A stretch of 64,000 nt of DNA from Actinobacillus genomosp. 1 (GCF_029774175.1 NZ_CP103834.1:1002501-1066500); one strand, 5' to 3'. Shown: positions 1-9,471, numbered from the stretch's first letter. The notes: generated by a model not told the origin, from the sequence alone. Translations and numbers: made by a program.

Positions 1-826
1 TCGGCGCACCTAAACCTTTACCTGCTCTAACTTGTTGCTTCTCTTGTTCGGTCGCTTTACGTTTTTCCTCACTATTTTTTTTCTGCTCTAATTGGGCGAT
101 TTCCTGCTCTTCTTGACGTTCGGATTCTGCAGTTGCTTTGGCTAATTGATTACGTAACGCCGCTTCATTATTTTTTAACGATTCCAAACGGCTTTCGTCT
201 TGCTCTAAGGTTTTATCAATCGAACGTAATGTCGTTTCGCGTTCGCTTTGTACTTTCTTTAAATCTTTTTCTTGTTTCTTTTGTTCGCTTAATTGGGTTT
301 GTTGCCCTTTCTGTTGGCCTTTTAACTCATCTCGACGAGCCTTAAGTTCTTCTTGGGTACGACGTAATTCATTAATCGTATCAATTCTTACCTGATTGAT
401 ATGTTCATAATAAGCACTCATTCTGTCGGCATTTTTGGCACTTTCCGACATTAATCTTTCCAACACGGAAGGATGAATACCGGAACGATAAGCGGAATCC
501 AACTGCTCTTTTAACTTCTCTTTCTGCTCTTTTTCTTGCTTTTCCAGTCTTTGAATTTCTTGCTCGGTACGCTTAATCGCTTGACGGGTTTCGGTTAAAG
601 ACATTTCGGTTTCTTTTAACTTACCGAGTACTTTACCCATTTCGATTTCTTGCGTTTTCAGCGTGGATTGCAACGCACTGCGTTTTTGACGTTGTTCGTT
701 AATTTTACTTTGCTGTTGTTTAATTTTTTGTTGAATACTTGAAAGCTCGGTCGCATTGGACGACTGAACAAATACGCTAAAGCAAATCAATAGCGGAATG
801 GCATAAAACGGACGAAAGACTTTCAC
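1..826 (-). CDS. envC: Murein hydrolase activator EnvC (partial, C-terminus outside window)
   Basis: Open reading frame running off the left edge; only the N-terminal ~275 residues are present. It begins with a signal-peptide-like hydrophobic stretch (FRPFYAIPLLICFSVFVQS) followed by a very long Gln/Lys/Glu-rich coiled coil, the hallmark of EnvC. EnvC is a periplasmic protein whose C-terminal LytM domain (not in the window) activates the cell-division amidases. I chose GTG at 826-824 because AGGTGG lies five bases upstream and no in-frame ATG is near; the ATG at 804 is in another frame. It is divergent from gpmA, an arrangement reminiscent of the enteric neighbourhood where envC follows a phosphoglycerate mutase gene. 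The family call rests on the coiled-coil layout and context, since the catalytic-like domain cannot be seen. Confidence 0.8.
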   Translation of the reverse strand, partial: MKVFRPFYAIPLLICFSVFVQSSNATELSSIQQKIKQQQSKINEQRQKRSALQSTLKTQEIEMGKVLGKLKETEMSLTETRQAIKRTEQEIQRLEKQEKEQKEKLKEQLDSAYRSGIHPSVLERLMSESAKNADRMSAYYEHINQVRIDTINELRRTQEELKARRDELKGQQKGQQTQLSEQKKQEKDLKKVQSERETTLRSIDKTLEQDESRLESLKNNEAALRNQLAKATAESERQEEQEIAQLEQKKNSEEKRKATEQEKQQVRAGKGLGAP

Positions 827-935
827 AAGATCCACCTACAGAAATCAATTAAAGACGACAAAATATCTTATTCTATCAAATATTTGAGGAAAATCAGCTT
901 TTCTCTCGCTTTTCTAAAAAGAAATCGGCTAACTA

Positions 936-964
936 TTTCAAAGCAAGTAGATTTTTGTTATAAA
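936..964 (+). promoter_or_regulatory. Candidate sigma-70 promoter of gpmA
   Basis: Extended -10 element TG-T-TATAAA (TATAAA at 959-964) with a weak -35 TTTCAA at 936-941, spacer 17. It lies 42 bases before the gpmA start, which has the ribosome binding site TAGGAG. Assigned by eye only. Confidence 0.45.
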
Positions 965-1005
965 TACCTCGTTTTCAAATCAACTTAAAAAACATAGGAG
1001 TCTTT

Positions 1006-1689
1006 ATGGAATTAGTATTTATTCGTCACGGTTTTAGTGAGTGGAATGCTAAAAACTTATTTACAGGCTGGCGTGATGTTAATTTAACAGAACGCGGTAT
1101 CGAAGAAGCGAAAGCGGCAGGTCAAAAATTAAAAGCGGCCGGTTATGAATTCGATATCGCTTTTACTTCCGTTTTAACTCGTGCAATCAAAACTTGTAAC
1201 ATCGTATTAGAAGAATCTAATCAATTATGGATTCCACAAGTGAAAAACTGGCGTTTAAACGAGCGTCACTACGGTGCGTTACAAGGTTTAGACAAAAAAG
1301 CGACTGCCGAACAATACGGTGACGAACAAGTTCACATTTGGCGTCGTTCTTACGATATTTCTCCGCCGGATTTAGATCCGAATGATGCAAATTCTGCACA
1401 TAACGATCGTCGTTATGCTCACTTACCGAAAGATGTGATTCCAAATGCGGAAAACCTCAAAATCACTTTAGAACGCGTGTTACCGTTCTGGGAAGATCAA
1501 ATTGCGCCGGCATTATTATCCGGTAAACGTGTACTTGTAACCGCACACGGTAACTCACTTCGTGCATTAGCGAAACACATCATCGGTATTTCTGATGCGG
1601 AAATCATGGATTTCGAAATCCCAACCGGTCAGCCGTTAGTATTAAAATTAGATGACAAATTAAATTTCGTAGAAAAATTCTACTTATAA
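1006..1689 (+). CDS. gpmA: 2,3-bisphosphoglycerate-dependent phosphoglycerate mutase
   Basis: Interconverts 3- and 2-phosphoglycerate in glycolysis and gluconeogenesis in the cytoplasm. 227 residues, the normal length for the dPGM family. The phosphohistidine motif RHGFSEWN starts at residue 8; the second catalytic His is in AHGNSLRALAKH near residue 180; the substrate-contact segment NERHYGALQGLDK is intact. A good TAGGAG site precedes the ATG. It is monocistronic: its own promoter lies upstream and a strong intrinsic terminator follows at once. Nothing odd; Phe instead of Gln after RHG is, from memory, also found in Haemophilus GpmA. Confidence 0.97.
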   Translation: MELVFIRHGFSEWNAKNLFTGWRDVNLTERGIEEAKAAGQKLKAAGYEFDIAFTSVLTRAIKTCNIVLEESNQLWIPQVKNWRLNERHYGALQGLDKKATAEQYGDEQVHIWRRSYDISPPDLDPNDANSAHNDRRYAHLPKDVIPNAENLKITLERVLPFWEDQIAPALLSGKRVLVTAHGNSLRALAKHIIGISDAEIMDFEIPTGQPLVLKLDDKLNFVEKFYL

Positions 1690-1710
1690 TTTAATCTGCT
1701 ACTAAAACCA

Positions 1711-1748
1711 AAACGCTCGCAGCTAAAAACTCCGAGCGTTTCTTTTTT
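1711..1748. terminator. Bidirectional intrinsic terminator, gpmA / lysE-family gene
   Basis: Stem AAACGCTCG (1711-1719) with CGAGCGTTT (1733-1741), then a T-run on the plus strand; A residues before the stem give a U-run on the minus strand. It serves two convergent genes. Confidence 0.8.
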
Positions 1749-1774
1749 GTAAAAAATAGCGTAAATTTAACCGC

Positions 1775-2410
1775 TTATCCTGCAAAAACCTGTTTTGCCA
1801 ATCGGAAGGCATATATTGTCAGACTGATTGCAATCGCATACATAATCACACCGGTAATAAAATCCAAAATTTGCCATGTTCTGCGCTTTTCAAAATAGGG
1901 CGAAAGGAAACCGGCACCATACCCTACGCCGAAAAACCATAAAAACGAACAGCTTAACGCCCCGGTCAGAAATGCCATTTTACCGCTAAAATCCAAATTT
2001 CCGCCGATTCCGCCTAAAATTACTACCGTATCAATATAAACGTGCGGATTTAAAAAGGTAATCGCAAAAGTAATCATTAACGCTCTTTTTAAACTTGTCG
2101 CATTTTCATTACTTGCAGTTAAGGCTTCATTACTCTTAAAAATACTGATAAACGAGCGGCTGCCATAGGTAAATAGAAAAAATGCCCCGAGTAATGCAAT
2201 GACCAAGCTTAAAGTTGGCAAATTCGCTACAATCGAACCTAAGCCTAATACGCCCAGTGTCATTAAAAATACATCACCTAAAAAACAAAGTGATGCAACC
2301 CAAAAAACATGTTGTTTTAGGATTCCTTGTTTAAGTAAAAAAGCATTTTGTGCACCGATTGATACAATCAGTCCAAAACAAACTATGAATCCTTGAATAA
2401 AAATATCCAT
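1775..2410 (-). CDS. argO: LysE/ArgO-family amino-acid exporter
   Basis: Integral membrane exporter of the LysE superfamily; E. coli ArgO, of similar length, exports arginine. 211 residues with about six hydrophobic segments. The N-terminal family signature FIVCFGLIVSIGAQNAFLLKQG is present, and FAITFLNPHVYIDTVVILGG carries the conserved NPxxxxDT-like motif in the middle. I start at ATG 2410 because GAGAGGA lies just upstream; an in-frame TTG at 2422 would overlap that site. It is convergent with gpmA and divergent from udk. Substrate (arginine, lysine or another) cannot be settled from sequence; the symbol is by family resemblance. Confidence 0.8.
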   Translation of the reverse strand: MDIFIQGFIVCFGLIVSIGAQNAFLLKQGILKQHVFWVASLCFLGDVFLMTLGVLGLGSIVANLPTLSLVIALLGAFFLFTYGSRSFISIFKSNEALTASNENATSLKRALMITFAITFLNPHVYIDTVVILGGIGGNLDFSGKMAFLTGALSCSFLWFFGVGYGAGFLSPYFEKRRTWQILDFITGVIMYAIAISLTIYAFRLAKQVFAG

Positions 2411-2430
2411 TTTTCCTCTCAATTAAGCCG

Positions 2431-2439
2431 ACAAGCGGT
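2431..2439 (+). repeat. DNA uptake signal sequence (Actinobacillus type)
   Basis: Core ACAAGCGGT followed by C, in the intergenic space between the LysE-family gene and udk. The same 9-mer, on either strand, recurs many times in the window (for example 33170, 40429, 50242, 54193), as expected for self-DNA uptake signals in the A. pleuropneumoniae branch of Pasteurellaceae. Confidence 0.8.
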
Positions 2440-2527
2440 CGATTATACGCAAAATTTTACAAAAATGCGGTATAATCCCCCGAATTTTATCCTTTTCTTT
2501 GATGATGAATATATTTAGGAACCGATT

Positions 2528-3181
2528 ATGTCTGAAACTATTGAAAACCAAGCTTGTATCGTTATTGCTATTGCCGGAGCCTCCGCATCGGGTAAAAGCC
2601 TTATCGCTTCGACAATTTATAAAGAATTAAAAGAAGAACTTAGTTCGGACGATATCGGTATCATTTCGGAAGATGCTTATTATAAAGATCAAACCCACTT
2701 AACTATGGAAGAACGGGTAAAAACCAATTACGATCACCCGAACTCAATGGATCATCATCTGCTTGTCGAACATCTCCGTCAATTAAAACAAGGAGAAGCA
2801 ATCGAGATTCCGGAATATGATTATTCGCAACATAATCGTAAAACCACTACCAAAAATTTCGCACCTAAAAAAATCATTATTCTGGAAGGTATTTTATTGC
2901 TGACCGATGAAGAAATTCGTAATGAGATCAACGTTTCTATTTTCGTCGATGCGCCGTTAGATATTTGTTTTATTCGTCGTTTACAACGCGATATGGTGGA
3001 ACGCGGCAGAACAATGGAATCCGTTATCGCTCAATATCGTAAAACGGTGCGCCCGATGTTTTTACAATTTATCGAACCGTCAAAACAGTATGCGGATATT
3101 ATCGTGCCGAAAGGCGGGAAAAACCGTATTGCCATCAATATTCTAAAAGCTCAAATTAAACAGCTATTATCTAAACGATAG
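2528..3181 (+). CDS. udk: Uridine kinase
   Basis: Phosphorylates uridine and cytidine with ATP/GTP in pyrimidine salvage. 217 residues, full length for bacterial Udk. Walker A GASASGKS is at residues 17-24; the nucleoside-binding segment EDAYYKDQTHLTMEERVKTNYDHP follows; RRLQRDMVERGR is the lid region. ATG is preceded by TTAGGA. A perfect -10 TATAAT sits at 2471-2476. It is eight bases upstream of dcd, so the two pyrimidine genes are probably cotranscribed, as in several gamma-proteobacteria. Confidence 0.96.
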   Translation: MSETIENQACIVIAIAGASASGKSLIASTIYKELKEELSSDDIGIISEDAYYKDQTHLTMEERVKTNYDHPNSMDHHLLVEHLRQLKQGEAIEIPEYDYSQHNRKTTTKNFAPKKIIILEGILLLTDEEIRNEINVSIFVDAPLDICFIRRLQRDMVERGRTMESVIAQYRKTVRPMFLQFIEPSKQYADIIVPKGGKNRIAINILKAQIKQLLSKR

Positions 3182-3189
3182 GATTTCTT

Positions 3190-3774
3190 ATGCGCTTATG
3201 TGATACCGACATCGAACGTTATTTAGACGAAGGAATTATTGAAATTACCCCTCGACCTTCAAATGAAAAAATTACCGGTGCAACCGTTGATGTACGCTTA
3301 GGTAATTCTTTCCGTGTTTTTCGTGAGCATGCGACACCTTATATCGATTTAAGCGGTCCTCGTGAAGAAGTGACCGCTCAGCTTCATAAAGTGATGAGCG
3401 AGGAAATTATTATCGCCGACGGCGATGCGTTTTTCCTTCACCCGGGCGAATTGGCACTTGCGACGACACTGGAGTCGGTTACTTTGCCGGACAATATCGT
3501 CGGTTGGTTGGACGGACGTTCTTCGTTGGCTCGCTTAGGTTTAATGGTACACGTGACGGCGCACCGAATCGATCCGGGTTGGCACGGTAAAATCGTACTA
3601 GAATTTTTCAATGCCGGAAAATTGCCGCTTGCTTTACGTCCTAATATGGCAATCGGCGCATTAAGTTTCGAAATTCTAAGCGGTCATGCGGCAAAACCTT
3701 ATAATGCTCGTAAAGACGCTAAATATAAAAACCAGCAAAGTGCGGTTTCCAGCCGAATTAATCAAGATGATTAA
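3190..3774 (+). CDS. dcd: dCTP deaminase
   Basis: Deaminates dCTP to dUTP, supplying dTMP synthesis. 194 residues, the standard length. The trimer-fold motifs are present: TGATVDVRLGNSFRVF, the nucleotide-binding WLDGRSSLARLGLMVHVTAHRIDPGWHG with the catalytic Glu in IVLEFFNAG, and the C-terminal lid YNARKDAKYKNQQ. It follows udk closely in the same orientation. Its 3' end faces the convergent TetR-type gene. Confidence 0.97.
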   Translation: MRLCDTDIERYLDEGIIEITPRPSNEKITGATVDVRLGNSFRVFREHATPYIDLSGPREEVTAQLHKVMSEEIIIADGDAFFLHPGELALATTLESVTLPDNIVGWLDGRSSLARLGLMVHVTAHRIDPGWHGKIVLEFFNAGKLPLALRPNMAIGALSFEILSGHAAKPYNARKDAKYKNQQSAVSSRINQDD

Positions 3775-3843
3775 CAGATTTTTACCAGTTTTCGGCATAG
3801 TTAGTACAGTTGTCCTTGCTATGCCGAAAACGACCTATGTGCA

Positions 3844-4398
3844 TCATCCCATATTAAAAAACGATAACACATCCTCAATATTTTGATGTTCGATGTCAGG
3901 GTCGATAGTTTCCGTACCTTGAATAATATGCTCAAACATTCCAACCGAAATATAGGCAAATAATGTGCCTTGAAATTCCAGTTCTGCACTTGTGCGATCA
4001 AATTTGTGCCGTGACACGCTGATATATTTATTTTTTACTAAGTTAAAAAAGTCTTTTTTCAAACTAATACGCTGAGTATCAACTTGCCAAAGTAGCCTAA
4101 ATACCGAGCGGTGTTCGCTAATAATCGGCACGGCTACCAGAGCGAATGCTTTAATCGGAATACTAAATCGTTGTTCTAATAAAGGTAAAATTACCGTTTC
4201 CTTAAGCTGTCCGATTATTTGCTCAATCAACTTTTCTTTGTTGAGATAATGCTTATAGAATGTAGAACGATTCACCTCGGCAATATCTAAAATATCTTGT
4301 ACCGTAATTTCTTCGTATGCTTTAGTTTCCAACAATTTTAGGAAAGAGGTCTGAATCAACATTCGAGTACGCTTAATGCGAGGATCTTCTTTTTTCAT
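3844..4398 (-). CDS. TetR-family transcriptional regulator of the adjacent efflux operon
   Basis: 184 residues. The N-terminal helix-turn-helix is typical of TetR/AcrR: RTRMLIQTSFLKLLETKAYEEITVQDILDIAEVNRSTFYKHYLNKEKLI (residues ~10-60). The C-terminal domain is not recognisable and should bind the inducer. It is divergent from the yhiI-like gene, with a 12-base imperfect palindrome between the two starts, so the simplest reading is a local repressor of both itself and the efflux genes. E. coli has a comparable layout with CecR next to ybhGFSR, but I cannot call orthology. The start codon is preceded by TAGGAG. Confidence 0.8.
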   Translation of the reverse strand: MKKEDPRIKRTRMLIQTSFLKLLETKAYEEITVQDILDIAEVNRSTFYKHYLNKEKLIEQIIGQLKETVILPLLEQRFSIPIKAFALVAVPIISEHRSVFRLLWQVDTQRISLKKDFFNLVKNKYISVSRHKFDRTSAELEFQGTLFAYISVGMFEHIIQGTETIDPDIEHQNIEDVLSFFNMG

Positions 4399-4418
4399 AT
4401 TTTCTCCTAAAAAGTTAT

Positions 4419-4452
4419 TTAAGCGACAATTTAGCCAGTTTTGTCGGCTTAA
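4419..4452. promoter_or_regulatory. Candidate TetR-family operator (inverted repeat)
   Basis: Arms TTAAGCGACAA (4419-4429) and TTGTCGGCTTAA (4441-4452) are complementary except for one inserted base, with an 11-base spacer. The element lies between the divergent TetR gene and the efflux operon, the usual place of such operators. Confidence 0.55.
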
Positions 4453-4538
4453 GCAACATTATATTGATTATTATTGATTGCAGATAAGCGGTCATTTTTT
4501 TAGAATTTTTTACATACTTTTTAAGCAAGAGAAATTCT

Positions 4539-5600
4539 ATGAAAAAATTTGCCATTGCCATTTTAATTGCCGCCGCATTAGCCGGAAGTTATTTTTTACA
4601 AAAAAATTGGCCTACCGATAATGGGTTGCAAGGCATCGCCAGCGTTAATGGACGTATAGAAGTGGAGCGTCTTGATATTGCTTCTCTTTATGCCGGACGA
4701 GTAGAGGAAATTTATATTCAAGAAGGACAAGAAGTGAGAAAAAATCAACCGCTTGTGCGTCTTTCATCCAGCCAGTCGCAAAGCCAAGTTAATTCCGCTC
4801 AAGCACAAATTGCGGCAGCCGAAGCCTCTGTGAATAATGCTCAAGCACAAAAACGCCGAGCGACAGAAGCGGTCAGCCGTGCAAATGCAGAAATCGCGGC
4901 CCAACAGCAAAAAGCCAATATCGCTAAATTAGAATTGAGTAATGCGAAAAATTTGTACCATGATAATTTAATTTCAAGCAGCGAATTAGAACGTCGTCAA
5001 GCTAATTACAAAGCGTCACTCGCAGCCGTAGAAACGGCTAAAGCGGCTAAGGCGGAAGCTCAAGCGACAATAACACAAGCGCAAGCAACCATCTCGCAAG
5101 CCGAAGCTACGGTAAATCAAGCGAAAGCATTCGCTGAACAAGCCGACTCACAAAACGATGATATGTTAATCAGAGCCCCATTAGACGGTCGTATTGAATA
5201 TAAAATCGCTACGTTGGGTTCTGTAGTTGGCATTGGTGGAAAAGTCGTCAGTTTACTCGACCCTTCAACCGTTTATCTCAATGTATTTCTGCCCGCCCAT
5301 CAATCCAATTTAGTCCGCTTAAATGATGAAGCCCGTATCAAAATTGACGGTTCTGATTTTGTGTTTCCCGCTAAAGTGGTCTTTGTAGCTTCGGAAGCGC
5401 AATTCACGCCGAAATCGGTAGAAACCAGTGAGGAGCGAAGCAAGTTAATGTTTAAAATCAAATTACAAATTCCAACGGATATTGCTATACAACATAAAAA
5501 CCTGCTTAAAGGTGGAATGACTGCAATGGGTTATGTCAAATATGATGCGCAAGCAAGTTGGTCGGACGATTTAGCTATTAAACTGCCAAGCGATAATTAA
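4539..5600 (+). CDS. yhiI: Membrane fusion protein (HlyD family, YhiI-like)
   Basis: Periplasmic adaptor joining an inner membrane ABC pump to an outer membrane channel. 353 residues, close to E. coli YhiI. An N-terminal signal anchor (residues 3-20) is followed by a lipoyl/barrel-sandwich half-motif GRVEEIYIQEGQEVRKNQPLVRLSS, then a long Ala/Gln-rich coiled-coil hairpin (~residues 75-205), the second lipoyl half RAPLDGRIEYKIATLGSVVGIGGKVVSLL, and a beta-barrel domain. It is the first gene of the efflux operon and sits three bases before rbbA. The substrate is unknown. Confidence 0.88.
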   Translation: MKKFAIAILIAAALAGSYFLQKNWPTDNGLQGIASVNGRIEVERLDIASLYAGRVEEIYIQEGQEVRKNQPLVRLSSSQSQSQVNSAQAQIAAAEASVNNAQAQKRRATEAVSRANAEIAAQQQKANIAKLELSNAKNLYHDNLISSSELERRQANYKASLAAVETAKAAKAEAQATITQAQATISQAEATVNQAKAFAEQADSQNDDMLIRAPLDGRIEYKIATLGSVVGIGGKVVSLLDPSTVYLNVFLPAHQSNLVRLNDEARIKIDGSDFVFPAKVVFVASEAQFTPKSVETSEERSKLMFKIKLQIPTDIAIQHKNLLKGGMTAMGYVKYDAQASWSDDLAIKLPSDN

Positions 5601-5603
5601 ATT

Positions 5604-8345
5604 ATGCAATCGAAAACTATTGCCCTACGCCTAGAAAACGTCAGCCATTTTTACGGCAAAAAAGCGGCACTCGAACAGATTTCTTTTGAACTGGAAAAAG
5701 GTACAACCGTTGGGTTAATCGGTCCTGACGGCGTGGGCAAATCAACCCTCTTATCACTCATTGCAGGTGTAAAAATCCTACAACACGGGTCTATTACCGT
5801 CTTTGGTCAAAATATCGCGAACCAAGCCGAACGTAAAGCTCTTACTCACAAAATCGCCTTTATGCCGCAAGGTTTAGGCAAAAATCTCTATCTCACGTTG
5901 TCGATTTACGATAACGTCGATTTTCATGCGCGCCTCTTCGGTCTTTCTCCGTTACAACGACGAGCTAAAATCCAACGTTTACTTAAAGCGACCGGCTTAT
6001 TACCCTTTGCCGATCGTCCCGCAGGAAAATTATCTGGCGGTATGAAACAAAAGCTTAGTTTATGCTGTGCTTTAGTACACAATCCGGATTTACTGATTTT
6101 AGATGAACCGACTACCGGCGTAGATCCGCTTTCTCGCCGCCAATTTTGGCAATTAGTAAAAGAATTACGTGCCGAATCGCCTGAAATGACGGTAATTGTT
6201 GCAACCGCTTATATTGATGAAGCCGAAAATTTTGCGCACGTTTTAGCGATGGATAACGGCAAAATTATTGCGCATAAACCCACTCAACAACTCATTGCAG
6301 AAATGCAAGTACAAAATCTTGAACAGGCATATATCAAATTATTACCGCGGGAAAAACGAGGAGCGGAAAACGGTATTGAAATTCCGCCATTCCAATATTC
6401 ACCGAATGAACCGCCCGTTATTATTGCTAAAAATTTAACCAAAAAATTCGGTGATTTTATTTCTGTAGATAATGTCAGTTTTGAGATTGCCAAAGGTGAA
6501 ATCTTTGGCTTCCTCGGTTCAAACGGTTGCGGTAAATCCACTACAATGAAAATGCTAACCGGCCTACTAGATCCTACCGAAGGCGAGGCGACATTGTTAG
6601 GTCAGCCTATCAATGCCGGCGATATTGATACTCGTAAACGGGTAGGCTATATGTCGCAAGCCTTTTCGTTGTATGAAGAGTTGAGTGTCAAAGAAAACCT
6701 TGCACTACACGCTAAACTTTATCAACTGCCGAAAGATGAATGGTTAAGCAGAATCCAAGCGGCATTAACGCAATTTGATTTATTAGAGACGGCAGAATAT
6801 ACACCGGCCGATTTACCGCTGGGGATTCGCCAACGATTACAACTCGCTGCCGCCTGCTTACACAAACCTGAAGTCTTGATTCTAGACGAACCTACATCAG
6901 GTGTGGATCCTGCCGCTCGCGATATGTTTTGGTCCTATTTGATTAAACTTTCACGTGAAGATCACATCACCATTTTCGTCACCACCCATTTTATGAATGA
7001 AGCGGCACGTTGCGATCGGATTTCTCTTATGCACCGAGGCAAAGTTTTAGCGGTTGGTTCGCCTGAAGCGTTACGCCTTGAAAAACAATCCTCCACATTA
7101 GAACAAGCCTTCATTAAATATTTAGAAGAACAGGCGGACGACATCACAATGCCAACCGAATCCAACGAAGTGCAGGAAATTCAAGAAGAACCAGTACAAG
7201 CGGCCAAATTTTGGCAAAAATTTACCCATTACTTTTCTGTTATCACCACCTTTGCTTTACGAGAAAGTAAAGAATTACTCCGAGATAAAATCCGCTTATT
7301 ATTCGCATTACTCGGGCCGCTGATTATGTTGTTGGCAATGGGTTCCAGTATTTCCTTCGATATTAATCCGTTAAAAATGGCAGTATTAGATCACGATAAT
7401 AGTTCGGAAAGTCGTAAATTAATTGAAAGTTTTCGAGGCTCACGTTACTTCATCTTGCAAGAGAATTTATATTCGATCGATGAAATTAGCTCCGTCCTAC
7501 AAGCCGGTAAAGTACGTGTTGTTTTAGAAATTCCGGCACACTTCGGACGGAATCTACTCCGCCGACAACAACCGGAACTAGGCTTGTTTATTGACGGGGC
7601 TTTCCCTTCCACTGCAGAAAATTTAAAAGGTTCGGCCACCGGTGTTATCTTACAATATGTAAAAGATATGCAAAAACAAGCGGGTTTTACTATCACGCAA
7701 AATAATCTGATTGAGCCAAGAATGGTTTATAACCAAGATTTCAAAAGTATTTTTGCAATGACGCCGGGCATTATTATGTTAGCCATGGTGATGATCCCAA
7801 CGATGATGACCGCACTAAGTGTAGTGCGTGAAAAAGAGATTGGTTCTATTATGAATCTATACGGCTCGCCGGCTTCGCCTTTTCAGTTTTTACTTGGCAA
7901 GCAACTACCTTATATCGTTTTAGCCTTTGTAAGCTATTTAGTGTTGGTGCTCACCGCAATAATAGTATTTGGTGTTCCGATTAAAGGCTCAATTCCGGCA
8001 ATGTTTTTGGGTGTATTGTTAGGCATCTGCGCATCCACCGGTTTTGGTTTGCTCGTTTCAAGTTTTGTGAAATCACAAGTCGCTGCAATTTTTGTAGCGG
8101 CAATTGTATCAATGATCCCGTCGGTTAATTTTTCCGGTGTGATGTATCCTGTTTCACGGCTGGACGCTAGTGTTCAACTGGTTTCTAAAATCTTCCCGGG
8201 AGCATGGTTTCAACAAATCAGCTTAGGCGGTTTTACTAAAGGATTAAGTTTTACTCAATTTGAGCAGAGTTATTTCGCTCTAGCTCTCATTTATTTTGTT
8301 TACCTCACACTTGCCACTTTGGCATTAAAAAAACAGGAAAAGTAA
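5604..8345 (+). CDS. rbbA: RbbA-like protein: two ABC ATPase domains fused to an ABC-2 permease
   Basis: 913 residues, matching the E. coli RbbA (YhiH) layout of NBD-NBD-permease in one chain. NBD1 has Walker A GPDGVGKST (~40-48), signature LSGGMKQKL and Walker B LLILDEPTTGVDP. NBD2 has Walker A GSNGCGKST (~306-314) and Walker B VLILDEPTSGVDP, but its signature is LPLGIRQRLQL instead of LSGGQ, which I recall as a feature of this subfamily. Residues ~545-913 form an ABC-2 permease with a periplasmic loop after the first membrane span and about five further spans. E. coli RbbA was described as a ribosome-associated ATPase, yet the genetic context here (adaptor, second permease, outer membrane factor) argues for export. 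It lies between yhiI and yhhJ. Confidence 0.9.
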   Translation: MQSKTIALRLENVSHFYGKKAALEQISFELEKGTTVGLIGPDGVGKSTLLSLIAGVKILQHGSITVFGQNIANQAERKALTHKIAFMPQGLGKNLYLTLSIYDNVDFHARLFGLSPLQRRAKIQRLLKATGLLPFADRPAGKLSGGMKQKLSLCCALVHNPDLLILDEPTTGVDPLSRRQFWQLVKELRAESPEMTVIVATAYIDEAENFAHVLAMDNGKIIAHKPTQQLIAEMQVQNLEQAYIKLLPREKRGAENGIEIPPFQYSPNEPPVIIAKNLTKKFGDFISVDNVSFEIAKGEIFGFLGSNGCGKSTTMKMLTGLLDPTEGEATLLGQPINAGDIDTRKRVGYMSQAFSLYEELSVKENLALHAKLYQLPKDEWLSRIQAALTQFDLLETAEYTPADLPLGIRQRLQLAAACLHKPEVLILDEPTSGVDPAARDMFWSYLIKLSREDHITIFVTTHFMNEAARCDRISLMHRGKVLAVGSPEALRLEKQSSTLEQAFIKYLEEQADDITMPTESNEVQEIQEEPVQAAKFWQKFTHYFSVITTFALRESKELLRDKIRLLFALLGPLIMLLAMGSSISFDINPLKMAVLDHDNSSESRKLIESFRGSRYFILQENLYSIDEISSVLQAGKVRVVLEIPAHFGRNLLRRQQPELGLFIDGAFPSTAENLKGSATGVILQYVKDMQKQAGFTITQNNLIEPRMVYNQDFKSIFAMTPGIIMLAMVMIPTMMTALSVVREKEIGSIMNLYGSPASPFQFLLGKQLPYIVLAFVSYLVLVLTAIIVFGVPIKGSIPAMFLGVLLGICASTGFGLLVSSFVKSQVAAIFVAAIVSMIPSVNFSGVMYPVSRLDASVQLVSKIFPGAWFQQISLGGFTKGLSFTQFEQSYFALALIYFVYLTLATLALKKQEK

Positions 8346-8346
8346 T

Positions 8347-9471
8347 ATGTTACGTTGGTTCAAAAATGTGGCATTTCTTTCAGCCAAAGAATTTAAAAGC
8401 CTCTTTAGTGATAAAGTATTGGTGGCGATGATTATCTATATGTTTTCCGCTGCCATATTGACGATTGCTAAGCAAGGTATGACGGATGTCAAAAACGGTT
8501 CCGTTGCTATTGTCGATTATGATCACTCTACACTGTCGTATCGCTTGCAAGATGCTCTGATTCCTCCCTACTTCAAAACCGTTGAAGAGGTAAAAGCCGA
8601 CCAAGTCGAATATCTAATGGATAACGGTAAATTTACGTTTGTAGTCGAAATCCCTGCTAATTTCCAACGAGATCTCTCAAGCGGTAAGTCACCGCATTTA
8701 CAACTTTTAGTCGATGCCACCGCAATGACACAAGCGAATATCGGTTCTTCTTATATTACACAAATTTTTAATCGAGAAATTCAGCAGTTTCTTGGCATAA
8801 GTGCGTTACAAGCTCCCATAAATGTGGTCGCTAATGTTTTATATAACCCTAACCATTCAAGCGAATGGTTTATGGGAACGGTACAAATTGTCGGTAATTT
8901 AACGCTTCTAACTCTACTTTTAGCGGGTTCGGCAGTGATTCGAGAACGGGAACGAGGTACACTAGAACATTTATTGGTAATGCCCGTACGTGCCAGTGAA
9001 ATTATGACGGCTAAAATTCTTGCTAATGGTTTGGTATTATTAGTAACCGCCGGCTTTTCTTTAAAAATCGTAGTCGCAGGCATATTAGGTACGCCGCTGG
9101 CAAATCAGCAAATTGCTATTTTCATCTTAGGAGCAGCAATTTTTCTGTTTTCCATTGCTTCATTAGGTATTTTACTCGCTGTGTTTGCGCCGACAATGCC
9201 ACAATTCGGACTACTCTGTATGCCGATTTACCTCGTTCTCTATTTATTGTCCGGTTCAATGTCACCACTGGAAAATATGCCTCAGCTCGCACAAAATCTA
9301 ACCCAACTTTCTCCTGTCACCATGCTTGGCGCTTACGCTCAAGACGTGCTATTTCGTGGTGCGGGTCTTGATATGGTATGGCACTATTTAGCTAAAATGG
9401 CAATGGTGGGAGCTCTGTTTTTAAGCCTTGCCCTCTATCAATTTAAATCAATGCTCTCCAAACAGGGATAA
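8347..9471 (+). CDS. yhhJ: ABC-2 type permease (YhhJ-like)
   Basis: 374 residues, the length of E. coli YhhJ. Topology is that of ABC-2 permeases: one N-terminal span (~residues 20-45), a large periplasmic domain to ~175, then five spans. The motif IRERERGTLEHLLVMPVRASEIMTAKI is the conserved cytoplasmic coupling segment. The start codon follows the rbbA stop by one base, so translation is probably coupled and the protein likely pairs with the permease part of RbbA as a heterodimer. Confidence 0.9.
   Translation: MLRWFKNVAFLSAKEFKSLFSDKVLVAMIIYMFSAAILTIAKQGMTDVKNGSVAIVDYDHSTLSYRLQDALIPPYFKTVEEVKADQVEYLMDNGKFTFVVEIPANFQRDLSSGKSPHLQLLVDATAMTQANIGSSYITQIFNREIQQFLGISALQAPINVVANVLYNPNHSSEWFMGTVQIVGNLTLLTLLLAGSAVIRERERGTLEHLLVMPVRASEIMTAKILANGLVLLVTAGFSLKIVVAGILGTPLANQQIAIFILGAAIFLFSIASLGILLAVFAPTMPQFGLLCMPIYLVLYLLSGSMSPLENMPQLAQNLTQLSPVTMLGAYAQDVLFRGAGLDMVWHYLAKMAMVGALFLSLALYQFKSMLSKQG

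Noticed and set aside
1006..1689. Phe in place of Gln in the gpmA RHG motif as an anomaly
   Set aside because: As far as I recall the same RHGFSEWN occurs in Haemophilus GpmA; catalytic His residues are intact.
6284..6541. Opposite-strand open frames inside rbbA and other long genes
   Set aside because: They are shadows of real coding frames: no ribosome sites, no family motifs and overlap with strongly conserved domains.
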